From Bacillus sp. KH172YL63 (GTDB taxonomy: Bacteria; Bacillota; Bacilli; Bacillales; Bacillaceae_B), in NCBI RefSeq assembly GCF_011398925.1, contig NZ_AP022842.1, positions 1,290,001 to 1,354,000 of the forward strand: a stretch of DNA of 64,000 nucleotides, written 5' to 3'. The notes under the pieces are model-generated. The model saw nothing but the letters and a program-made list of their open reading frames with translations. It did not search any database and was not told where the DNA came from. How positions within the stretch are numbered: the stretch's first letter is position 1; every line of letters begins with the position of its first letter. Position numbers and translations under genes: made by a program. This document shows, piece after piece, positions 18,013 through 25,380 of this stretch.

Positions 18013-18771
18013 ATGGATGCTTCAATGTTATTGGAATATGGATGGGTGCTTCTTATATTGGTGGGCCTTGAAGGAATATTAGCTGCAGACAATGCTGTTG
18101 TCATGGCTGTCATGGTAAAACATTTGCCTGTGGAACAAAGGAAGAAAGCATTATTTTATGGCCTATTAGGGGCATTTGTGTTTAGATTCGCTGCTCTCTT
18201 TCTCATTTCATTCCTCGTCAATGTATGGCAGGTCCAAGCTGTGGGAGCGTTATATTTATTCTATGTAGCAATACATCATTTCGTAAAGAAAAGAAAAGGC
18301 ACAGACACAATGGAATCAGATGCGGCGAAAGGATCCGGGTTCTGGACGACTGTCCTCAAAGTTGAGCTCGCTGATATTGCATTTGCGGTTGATTCTATGT
18401 TGGCAGCAGTTGCACTGGCCGTAACTCTTCAGCCAACTGGATGGTTTGAGGTTGGGGGGATTGACGGTGGTCAGTTTATCGTTATGTTCCTCGGAGGAGT
18501 CATTGGGCTGGTGATTATGAGATTTGCCGCTACCTGGTTTGTGAAACTGCTCGAAAGGTATCCTACTTTAGAATCCGCTGCGTTCTTGATTGTCGGCTGG
18601 GTCGGTGTGAAACTGGCTGTATTCACCCTTGCTCATCCCGATGTGGCAATCCTTGATCATCACTTCCCTGAATCAAAAGGATGGAAGCTTATATTCTGGA
18701 GTGTTTTGATTTTGTTATCAGTCGGCGGATACTTGCTTTCAAGAAGAAGAGCGAAGCAAGCAGAATCTTAA
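18013..18771 (+). CDS. ykoY: TerC family membrane protein (YkoY/MeeY-type Mn exporter)
   Basis: 252 residues with seven or more membrane helices. TerC features: EGILAADNAVVMAVMV near residue 20, with an acidic pair in the helix, and the second repeat KVELADIAFAVDSMLAAVALA. Such acidic residues are proposed metal ligands. In B. subtilis the Mn riboswitch-controlled TerC proteins YkoY (MeeY) and YceF (MeeF) are reported to export Mn2+ and metallate secreted enzymes. The upstream yybP-ykoY element and the neighbouring sigI identify this as the YkoY orthologue. GGGAGGGAC lies about ten bases before the ATG. Confidence 0.92.
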   Translation: MDASMLLEYGWVLLILVGLEGILAADNAVVMAVMVKHLPVEQRKKALFYGLLGAFVFRFAALFLISFLVNVWQVQAVGALYLFYVAIHHFVKKRKGTDTMESDAAKGSGFWTTVLKVELADIAFAVDSMLAAVALAVTLQPTGWFEVGGIDGGQFIVMFLGGVIGLVIMRFAATWFVKLLERYPTLESAAFLIVGWVGVKLAVFTLAHPDVAILDHHFPESKGWKLIFWSVLILLSVGGYLLSRRRAKQAES

Positions 18772-18783
18772 TTGAATATTATT

Positions 18784-18817
18784 AAAAGCTGATGTGAACC
18801 TTGCATCAGCTTTTTAT
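18784..18817 (+). terminator. Terminator after terC/ykoY
   Basis: AAAAGCTGATG and CATCAGCTTTTT arms with a T-rich tail directly after the gene. Confidence 0.88.
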
Positions 18818-18930
18818 TTGTTTCCCGGACCTCAGTGAAGAAGCTGTTTCAGCTGTTGCTGCAAGCGGTGTCTTCCAATATGTCACATCGGTTCATCATC
18901 ATTGTGTTGGTCAATCTGAAAATTTTTATT

Positions 18931-18966
18931 AAAAGAAACCCCCTCAAAAAAAGATTCTGTAACGTA
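18931..18966 (+). promoter_or_regulatory. Candidate SigI-dependent promoter
   Basis: AAAAGAA followed by ACCCCC (18938-18943), then CGTA (18963-18966) 19 bases later. SigI promoters are described with an A-tract plus ACCCCC -35 element and a CGAA/CGWA-type -10 element. It lies 56 bases upstream of the DUF5667 gene and would place that gene, and possibly sigI-rsgI by read-through, under SigI. Confidence 0.6.
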
Positions 18967-19021
18967 ACTCCTTTAGTAAGGCGATCGATCGACCAAATTA
19001 ACGATTAACAGGAGTGTACAT

Positions 19022-20212
19022 ATGAAAAAACAACCATTCAACATCATGAAATCATCCTTTGCCGTACTGGTAGCCGGTTCCATTACCCTTTCCGGAACGG
19101 CCGCATTTGCAAATTCCAATGATGACAACATCGATACGGTAAAATTGGAGCAGCAAGCGAACCAGGAAGTATCCGTAAACGATGAAGCAGTCATGGATTC
19201 AGCCAAGGAAGAACTTGAAAACCTGAAGGATTCTGCAGAAGCACCTTCCTTATTACCGGGGGACTTCTTCTATTTTGCCAAGCTTGCGATTGAAAAGATC
19301 CAGCTGGCCTTTACTATGGACGATAGAAAAGAAGCGAAATTATTGGCTGAGTATGCCTCTGAGAGATTGGCTGAGGCAGGAGCATTATTTGCAGACGGAA
19401 AGCAGGAAGAAGCCCTTGAAGCGCTGAATAAGGCCGTTGATATGATGGATGAATCTGAAGATCAATGGTCAGAATCTGACGACAAAGAAAAGGATGCTGA
19501 ACCGGGGGATGAAGAAGCATCCTCAGAAGCGGACCAAGAAGACGACTCATCAAAAGAAGATGAAGCAAACGAAGGTGGGACGCCTTCTGATGCAGATGAA
19601 ACAGATGCATCTCATGAAGGAGATAAAGTGGACGAGCTTATGGCTCAAAACATCTCGTCTCTCAAAGCTAATGTAGAAAAAGTGAAGAACCCCAAAGCAA
19701 AAGCTGCCCTGGTGAAAAATATTGAGAAAAGCTATGTGAAATTAGCTGAAAAGCTTGCAAAGCTTGAAGCTAAAGCATCAAAAAAGGAAGCTGAAACTGA
19801 AGACGTGGAGAAGTCTGAACCACAAACGCAGGAAGATGCTGAAAAAGAAGAAAGCACAGAAAAGTCAGATGAATCTCAACCTTCAACACCAGCGCAGCCG
19901 GAAGAAGTAAAGGCTGAAGAAGTGAAAGAGGATCATGCACCTGCTCCGGCAAAAGAAGCACACCATGAGAAAAAAGAAGCGAAAAAGGAATGGAAAGCTT
20001 CACATGAAGAAATGAAACAAGAAATGAAAAAAGTACACAGGAACGTGAAGAAAGAAGAGAAGGAACACCGTCATGAATGGAAACAAGAATCGAAGCAAAA
20101 ACGTCATGAGTTGAAAGAAGAAAAGAAACATCATGGTGGAAAGGATCATCAGGAGGGTCAGCGCCACAATGAAAAAAGGGACGAAGGCGGTAAGGGAAAA
20201 CATAAAGAATAA
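19022..20212 (+). CDS. Secreted DUF5667 domain protein with long charged tail
   Basis: 396 residues. A Sec signal peptide covers about residues 1-30 (basic start, hydrophobic core, cut near TAAFA-NS). Residues 75-135 match DUF5667: LLPGDFFYFAKLAIEKIQLAF then alternating helices with AEYASERLAEA. The middle is Asp/Glu/Ser-rich and low complexity; a second helical unit follows near residues 205-245. The last 80 residues are Lys/Glu/His-rich coiled-coil-like repeats that could contact anionic wall polymers. It is probably an exported wall-associated protein. It precedes sigI-rsgI and has a SigI-type promoter, suggesting a role in wall or heat stress. AACAGGAG precedes the ATG. Confidence 0.8.
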   Translation: MKKQPFNIMKSSFAVLVAGSITLSGTAAFANSNDDNIDTVKLEQQANQEVSVNDEAVMDSAKEELENLKDSAEAPSLLPGDFFYFAKLAIEKIQLAFTMDDRKEAKLLAEYASERLAEAGALFADGKQEEALEALNKAVDMMDESEDQWSESDDKEKDAEPGDEEASSEADQEDDSSKEDEANEGGTPSDADETDASHEGDKVDELMAQNISSLKANVEKVKNPKAKAALVKNIEKSYVKLAEKLAKLEAKASKKEAETEDVEKSEPQTQEDAEKEESTEKSDESQPSTPAQPEEVKAEEVKEDHAPAPAKEAHHEKKEAKKEWKASHEEMKQEMKKVHRNVKKEEKEHRHEWKQESKQKRHELKEEKKHHGGKDHQEGQRHNEKRDEGGKGKHKE

Positions 20213-20250
20213 GTCAGTGACAGAGTCTGATCCATCATTGTGAATCAGTC

Positions 20251-20280
20251 AGGAAGGGGGAGTTTGTTCCCCTTCCTTCC
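20251..20280 (+). terminator. Hairpin between DUF5667 gene and sigI
   Basis: AGGAAGGGG and CCCCTTCCT arms with a short loop; the T-run is poor, so it may only attenuate read-through into sigI. Confidence 0.5.
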
Positions 20281-20290
20281 CCTTAACCTT

Positions 20291-20318
20291 TTACATTCAA
20301 CATCAGATGAGTATAATA
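20291..20318 (+). promoter_or_regulatory. Probable SigA promoter of sigI
   Basis: TTTACA and TATAAT separated by about 16 bases, ending some 25 bases before the sigI start codon. This offers SigI-independent basal transcription. Confidence 0.55.
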
Positions 20319-20341
20319 GTGTGCAGGACGGGGTGAGGCTG

Positions 20342-21097
20342 ATGCTAAATTTATTATTATTTCTATTAACAAAACAAAAAAAGAAACAATCACTAGAAGA
20401 GATGGCAGTCAGAATCCAAAATGGTGATGAATCTTTGTTGAATACAGTACTGGAAGACTATAAGCCGTTTATCAAAAAGACGGTTTCTTCCGTCTGTAAA
20501 AGATATATTTATGAAAGCGATGATGAATTTAGCATCGGCCTGATCGCTTTCCATGATGCGATCCTAAAGTATAATCACGAGCGGGGATCTTCTGTCATCA
20601 GCTTTTCTGAAGTGATCATCAAGCGGAAAGTCATAGACTATATCAGGAAAAACGGAAAAGTGCAGGATATCAGCATTGATTTCGCACTGGCTGGAGATGG
20701 TGATGAAGAGACAAACCTGACACTCGATCAGCTGGTATCTGTTGAAGAATACCGCAAGCAGAAGGAAGCACAGCTACGCCGTGAAGAAATCTCTTCTTTC
20801 AAAGAACAGCTGACACAATATAAATTGACCTTCAATGATCTGATCGAACAGTCACCGAAGCATGATGATGCAAGGGTCAATGCCATCCTCATCGCCAAAA
20901 AGGTTGTGGCTTCAGTAGAACTGATGGATTATTTATTAGAAAAGAAACGTTTACCTATCAAAAAATTAGAAAAGCAGGTAAACGTCAGCAGAAAGACAAT
21001 CGAAAGAAACAGGAAATATATCATAGCGATTGCGCTTATTCTTGTAGGGGATTATGTGTATTTACGGGATTACTTAAAAGGACGGTTAGAGATATGA
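20342..21097 (+). CDS. sigI: RNA polymerase sigma factor SigI
   Basis: 251 residues, the same length as I recall for B. subtilis SigI. It has a sigma-70 region 2-like segment (NTVLEDYKPFIKK... EFSIGLIAFHDAILKYN, FSEVIIKRKVIDYIRKNGK). The C-terminal SigI-specific domain has a helix-turn-helix-like PIKKLEKQVNVSRKTIERNRKYI. SigI responds to heat and cell-wall stress in Bacillus. ATG 20342 follows GGGGTGAGG; upstream in-frame codons from 20240 would run through the hairpin and promoter. The stop overlaps the rsgI start by four bases, the standard sigma/anti-sigma coupling. Confidence 0.95.
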   Translation: MLNLLLFLLTKQKKKQSLEEMAVRIQNGDESLLNTVLEDYKPFIKKTVSSVCKRYIYESDDEFSIGLIAFHDAILKYNHERGSSVISFSEVIIKRKVIDYIRKNGKVQDISIDFALAGDGDEETNLTLDQLVSVEEYRKQKEAQLRREEISSFKEQLTQYKLTFNDLIEQSPKHDDARVNAILIAKKVVASVELMDYLLEKKRLPIKKLEKQVNVSRKTIERNRKYIIAIALILVGDYVYLRDYLKGRLEI

Positions 21098-22170
21098 AAA
21101 AAGGGATCATTATGGAAATCAAGGATCACAACCTTGTGATGATGACACCGGATGGGGAATTCCTGACGAGCAGAAAGCAGCCTGGTATGCAGTATGCAGT
21201 CGGTGAAGAGATTCCTTTCTTCCCAGTCGCAGGGGGGCAACGCAGCGCAAAATCAATCGGCAGATGGAAATGGAAAGTGCCGGCATCCATCATGACAGCC
21301 ATCATCATCATTGTTACCTTATTGTCAGGCTCTATGGTAGGGCAGGATACGGCGTATGCGTATGTTTCAGTCGATATCAACCCGAGTATGGAATTGGCTC
21401 TGAATAAGGATCAACAGGTGATCAGCATCACACCTTATAATGAAGATGCCGAAAAGCTCTTAAAGAAGCTCTACGGCTGGGACCATGAAGAAGTGAGCGC
21501 TGTGACTGAAAAAATCTTCTTGTTAAGTGAGAAGATGGGATACTTGAAAGAAAACCAACATGTCCTGATCACCTCTTCCTTCATCAAAGGATCGGACCGT
21601 CAAAAGGAAAGTGAACTTAAAGCTGAATTGAACAAATTTGCCGAAGGCTTCAGCACTGGGCATAATGCGAACATCATCATGAAAGAAACCTCGGAGAAAG
21701 TCAGGGAAGAAGCATCAGAGAAAGGGATGACGGCGGGTTCATTCATCCAGCAAACCGAGGAGAAAAAAGACAAAGCGAGTGTAGAGGATCATAAAAAGCC
21801 GGATATAAAAGAAATAAATGAGAAGAAACCCGCTCCTTCTATCCAAAAAAACGAGCCTGAACAACAGGAGAAAAAACCCGATCACCCGGTTAAAACAGAA
21901 AAGCCACAGCAGAAAGAAAAAACTGAACAACATTCTCAGAAGTCCCAACCGCCTGCCGCTGTCCCTCAACCTAAAGCTCCGGCAGAGAAGAAGGGATCCA
22001 CACATCACGGCAAGCAGGAGTATAAAAGGAACAATGATCATAAATCCCCCCGTTCTGAGAGAGAGGATTTCCGGAGCGGCAGACATGATTCAAAACTCCA
22101 TGACCGGGTAAATCACGGTGAACAAAGAGAAAAAAATCGTCATGATCGAAAAGATCAAAAAAGAGAGTAA
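21094..22170 (+). CDS. rsgI: Anti-sigma-I factor RsgI
   Basis: 358 residues. The N-terminal cytosolic RsgI domain spans about 1-55 (MKKGIIMEIKDHNLVMMTPDG), one membrane helix is at about 60-83, and an extracellular domain begins SVDINPSMEL. That domain contains an Asn96-Pro97 pair, at the place where spontaneous cleavage was described for clostridial RsgI proteins. Residues beyond 220 are a disordered Pro/Lys/Gln/His-rich tail, probably reaching into the wall. RsgI holds SigI inactive at the membrane and releases it after extracellular damage. It overlaps sigI by ATGA. Confidence 0.94.
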   Translation: MKKGIIMEIKDHNLVMMTPDGEFLTSRKQPGMQYAVGEEIPFFPVAGGQRSAKSIGRWKWKVPASIMTAIIIIVTLLSGSMVGQDTAYAYVSVDINPSMELALNKDQQVISITPYNEDAEKLLKKLYGWDHEEVSAVTEKIFLLSEKMGYLKENQHVLITSSFIKGSDRQKESELKAELNKFAEGFSTGHNANIIMKETSEKVREEASEKGMTAGSFIQQTEEKKDKASVEDHKKPDIKEINEKKPAPSIQKNEPEQQEKKPDHPVKTEKPQQKEKTEQHSQKSQPPAAVPQPKAPAEKKGSTHHGKQEYKRNNDHKSPRSEREDFRSGRHDSKLHDRVNHGEQREKNRHDRKDQKRE

Positions 22171-22174
22171 AACA

Positions 22175-22239
22175 AAATGGACTCATCCTCGGATGAGTCC
22201 ATTTGCATGAAAAGAAGCAGCTGGATCAATGCCAGCTGC
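22175..22239. terminator. Two hairpins between convergent rsgI and SASP gene
   Basis: A perfect AAATGGACTCATCC/GGATGAGTCCATTT stem at 22175-22204 and a GCAGCTGG/CCAGCTGC stem at 22217-22239. The second is followed by a T-rich stretch on the minus strand, so it probably ends the SASP transcript, while the first can serve both directions. Confidence 0.8.
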
Positions 22240-22251
22240 CCTATGCCATCA

Positions 22252-22452
22252 TTATTTAGTTTGTTGTCCTGAAAGTTGGGACTGAGCCTGTTTGACGAGG
22301 CGTTTCGTAATTTCTCCTCCGACAGAACCGTTTGAACGGGCAACTGTATCGGATCCAAGCGTCACACCGAATTCTTGGGCAATTTCATACTTCACTTGAT
22401 CCAGGTATTGTTCTACTCCAGGAACAAGTAATTTATTTGTGCTCTTTGCCAT
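22252..22452 (-). CDS. Alpha/beta-type small acid-soluble spore protein
   Basis: 66 residues, typical size. It contains the GPR germination protease site region YEIAQEFGV and the second conserved block [19 protein letters not shown]. These proteins saturate forespore DNA, protect it from UV and heat, and are degraded for amino acids on germination. Position between rsgI and ktrD matches sspD in B. subtilis as I recall it, but paralogues are too similar to name with certainty. A GGAGG lies nine bases before the ATG on the minus strand. Expected forespore (SigG) expression; I could not define the promoter. Confidence 0.95.
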   Translation of the reverse strand: MAKSTNKLLVPGVEQYLDQVKYEIAQEFGVTLGSDTVARSNGSVGGEITKRLVKQAQSQLSGQQTK

Positions 22453-22698
22453 CGTATTAACCTCCTTACAGCAATACTAGAAACATCAGATGCTTCAGTA
22501 CCTATATTATTTGTATAAAGTGAGAGAACATGTTTGGTAATATTTCGCCGAATTTGAATAGTTTACATCGATCACCAAGTCCAATCTACCCAGGTGGTTT
22601 AAGGGTCTCAGGTTAAAGGAAGAATAAACATATAAGAAATTATCGGTTTTTCCTTTCAATCTTGATCCAGATTCATTAAGATAGATAAGGAAATAACG

Positions 22699-24072
22699 TT
22701 GAAAGGGAATTACAGACATATGTGGTATAAGCTTAGATTAAATTTAAATAAATTAACGCCCGCTCAGGTCATCGTAACGTATTACCTGCTTGCAGTGACG
22801 ATTGCGACCATTTTGCTCAGTCTCCCGATCGCACATAAACCGGGTGCAGAATGGAGCTTTTTAGATGCGATCTTCACCGCTGTAAGTGCTGTGAGTGTCA
22901 CCGGTTTGACGGTTGTCAGTACAGTGGACACCTTCAGTACGACGGGGATTTTCATCCTGATGTTCGTCCTTCAGTTCGGTGGAATCGGGATCATGACACT
23001 CGGGACTTTCTTTTGGCTGATTGTCGGAAAGAAGATCGGTCTAAAGGAACGGCGCTTGATCATGACAGACCAAAATCAGACAAGCCTTGCCGGTCTCGTC
23101 AGCTTATTAAAGCAAATACTGCTGTTGATCATCCTGATTGAAATCGTAGGTGCATTCATATTGGGTGTGTATTTCATCGGATACTTCCCGACATGGCAAG
23201 AGGCGTTCCTTCAAGGGCTCTTCGCTTCTGTCAGTGCGACGACAAATGCAGGGTTCGACATTACCGGGCAATCCCTCATTCCATATGCGAATGATTACTT
23301 TGTACAATTCATCACCATCGTATTGTTGACATTGGGGGCGATCGGCTTTCCTGTCCTCATCGAGACGAAGGATTATCTCATGAGCAGTCATAGGAACAGG
23401 CATCATTTCTCGTTGTATTCAAAGATCACAACCGTCACTTTTTTCAGCCTGCTTGTGATTGGGACGTTGATCATCTTCTTGTTTGAATATAACCGGTACT
23501 TTAACGGAATGCAGTGGCATGAATCCTTCTTTTATTCCTTCTTCCAATCGGCCACAACGAGGAATGGAGGGTTGGCTACCATGAATGTGGCTGAGTTTTC
23601 CTCACCGACACTTTTGGTGATGAGTGCACTCATGTTCATCGGAGCCTCCCCAAGCTCGGTCGGCGGCGGGATCAGGACGACTACGTTTGCACTGAATATA
23701 TTGTTCCTGTTCCACTTTGCAAAAGGAAATCAAACAATCAAAATTTTTAAAAGGGAAATTCACCAGCAGGATATCATTAAGTCATTAGTCGTGACGATGA
23801 TGGCCATCTTCCTTTGCTTCTTCTCCGTCATCATCCTGACTTTCACAGAAGATCATTCGTTGATGGAAATCGTATTTGAGGTTGCTTCAGCCTTCGGGAC
23901 GACTGGATTATCTATGGGAATCACTTCTGAACTTTCATCCATCGGGAAATGCGTCATCATTGGATTGATGTTCATCGGGCGTGTAGGAATTCTATCCTTC
24001 TTGTTCATGATTGGAGGAAAAGAAAAGAAAGACAAATATCATTATCCGAAAGAGCGTGTCATCATCGGATAG
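22699..24072 (+). CDS. ktrD: KtrB/TrkH family potassium transporter subunit (KtrD-like)
   Basis: 457 residues with four M1-P-M2 repeats. Selectivity-filter loops can be seen as SVTGLT, SATTNAGFD, SATTRNGG and FGTTGLSMG, each supplying the filter Gly. PSSVGGGIRTTT contains the intramembrane gating loop Gly run. It is the membrane ion-conducting part and needs a cytosolic KtrA/KtrC ring, not encoded here, which matches B. subtilis ktrD standing alone. The TTG at 22699 has AAGGAA six bases upstream; ATG 22720 is an alternative with a poorly spaced AAAGGG. A terminator follows immediately. Confidence 0.92.
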   Translation: MKGNYRHMWYKLRLNLNKLTPAQVIVTYYLLAVTIATILLSLPIAHKPGAEWSFLDAIFTAVSAVSVTGLTVVSTVDTFSTTGIFILMFVLQFGGIGIMTLGTFFWLIVGKKIGLKERRLIMTDQNQTSLAGLVSLLKQILLLIILIEIVGAFILGVYFIGYFPTWQEAFLQGLFASVSATTNAGFDITGQSLIPYANDYFVQFITIVLLTLGAIGFPVLIETKDYLMSSHRNRHHFSLYSKITTVTFFSLLVIGTLIIFLFEYNRYFNGMQWHESFFYSFFQSATTRNGGLATMNVAEFSSPTLLVMSALMFIGASPSSVGGGIRTTTFALNILFLFHFAKGNQTIKIFKREIHQQDIIKSLVVTMMAIFLCFFSVIILTFTEDHSLMEIVFEVASAFGTTGLSMGITSELSSIGKCVIIGLMFIGRVGILSFLFMIGGKEKKDKYHYPKERVIIG

Positions 24073-24076
24073 TGAA

Positions 24077-24110
24077 CGAAAAAAGCGATGCTTGTGGGCA
24101 TCGTTTTTTC
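24077..24110 (+). terminator. Terminator after ktrD
   Basis: CGAAAAAAGCGATGC and GCATCGTTTTTTC arms with a four-base loop, starting five bases after the stop. Confidence 0.9.
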
Positions 24111-24305
24111 TATGGGCTGTTATCACAAATAAGGTAGTTCCGATCATACGGCCAAACGATCCATCATGATAGAATTCACGAATTCCCTTCTCTGGATGTA
24201 TCTGATTACCAGTCCCATTTCGTAGACCATTAATCATTTCCGTCAAATCCAAATAAAAGAGCGGGTACATATTTTAAACTGAGTCCTTCGATATGTATGA
24301 TTTTT

Positions 24306-24829
24306 TCATTTCAACACCGCATACGGTACGTCAAAATGCATTAGAAGAAAGATGATGATCGGACATGATACGATCCAGGCAATGAGGGGGTTTTTATGAT
24401 GAATGAGAAGGACGGTGAACATCATGACATTAAAAAGCAGGTCCCACCCGAAATGCCACCCATGATGATAAGTCATCATCCCGAGCACATGTGCAAGGCC
24501 TTCTGTAAGCCCGTAAACGGCTGTCCACAGCCAAATCCACCCTATCATTCCTTTGGTTGTATGGGGAAGCCTGCCGATAAAGATGGCAATGGTCGCAGTA
24601 TACTGAACAACCATCTTGCTGATCGAAATGATGGTGTGATTGAGGTAAACGTGATCTTCAAAGGGAGTGATCGTCCTGAACTCCCACATAGAGTAATCAA
24701 ACAGTAAAAATTGGGAAAGTAAATCCCCGATGATAAAAAACAATAAAGTGGGATAATAGCTGTAAAATCCTTCCAGTTACCGAATTTCCAACCAATTACT
24801 GCGTAAAAAAGTAAAAAAAGTAAAATCAT
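24306..24829 (-). pseudogene. CBO0543-like membrane protein, frameshifted
   Basis: Two overlapping minus-strand frames make one protein. The first (from ATG 24829) reads MILLFLLFYAVIGWKFGNW to IIPLYC and then goes out of frame; the second resumes with FFIIGDLLSQFLLFDYSMWEF and continues to the stop at 24306. The join is an A6/T6 homopolymer at 24735-24740, and one added T would give a continuous protein of about 174 residues with several membrane helices and the FIIGDLL motif of the CBO0543 family (function unknown). It may be a true pseudogene, a phase-variable tract or an assembly error. Confidence in the frameshift reading is high; family name moderate. Confidence 0.7.
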
Positions 24830-24994
24830 CTCTTTTCCCCATTCAACGTTTTAACTTAGTTTTCGGCTAAACGCCTGAATTATTCAATATTTTTCAAGCA
24901 GGGGCCTGTATAGGGAGGCTTTTCCTCCTAAGTTTGTAAGAATGGAAAGGCACCTTCCCGGGAAAAATAGGGGAAGAAAAGGAGATGAGTGATC

Positions 24995-25156
24995 ATGAAA
25001 AGAAAAGCTCAGTATGATGCTGCAGAGAAAAACAATAAAACACCGTTGAAAAACAAACAGGAAACAGAATTCTCAGCTGAATTCACCCAGGGAGAGGATC
25101 CGGCAAAAGGAAAAAATCGCAATTCTTCAAAAGGAAAGCAAGGTAGGGGGAAATGA
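24995..25156 (+). CDS. 53-residue Lys-rich protein, minor-SASP-like
   Basis: ATG 24995 with AAAGGAGATG upstream opens 53 codons. The product starts MKRKAQYD and has TEFSAEFTQGEDPAKGK in the middle and a basic Gly/Lys tail. The KRKA start and an EF-x-x-EF element recall minor and gamma-type spore proteins (SspO, SspE), but I cannot prove family membership. Its stop overlaps the ATG of the next tiny gene (ATGA), so the two form an operon. It was probably missed by length cut-offs. Forespore expression would be the test. Confidence 0.6.
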   Translation: MKRKAQYDAAEKNNKTPLKNKQETEFSAEFTQGEDPAKGKNRNSSKGKQGRGK

Positions 25157-25287
25157 CGGATAAGAAACAGTCCTTTCGTGAAGAGTTCGGTCAAGAATTC
25201 GGAGATGTAAATGCAGCCAAAATCATGGAAGTGACACAAAAGCAGCCGAAGGATAAAAAGAAGATAGAGCAAAAGCCTTCAAGATAA
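25153..25287 (+). CDS. 44-residue charged protein coupled to the previous ORF
   Basis: ATG 25153 overlaps the upstream stop and has GGTAGGGGG about seven bases before it. The peptide is Lys/Gln/Glu-rich, beginning MTDKKQSFREEFGQEFGD and ending in a basic tail. The EEF-x-x-EF element resembles that of its partner and of the 52.4 kb ORF. Only five bases separate its stop region from the terminator hairpin. No known domain; a small spore protein is the leading guess. Confidence 0.55.
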   Translation: MTDKKQSFREEFGQEFGDVNAAKIMEVTQKQPKDKKKIEQKPSR

Positions 25288-25344
25288 AAAAAAATCCGAA
25301 CGACATTCGCATTTTTAAAATGCGAACGTGTTCGGATTTTTTTA
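25287..25344. terminator. Terminator, TCCGAAC family
   Basis: AAAATCCGAACG and inner ATTCGCATTTT/AAAATGCGAACGTGTTCGGATTTT arms with A- and T-runs on both sides. Serves the tiny-gene operon and the convergent radical SAM gene. Confidence 0.85.
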
Positions 25345-25380
25345 TTTTGGCAGCAAAGCTGCTCATCCCTGTCTGCAATT

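Noticed and set aside
23992..24270. 92-codon minus-strand frame downstream of ktrD
   Set aside because: It overlaps the ktrD 3' end and its terminator, has no ribosome binding site, and shows no family resemblance I can name.
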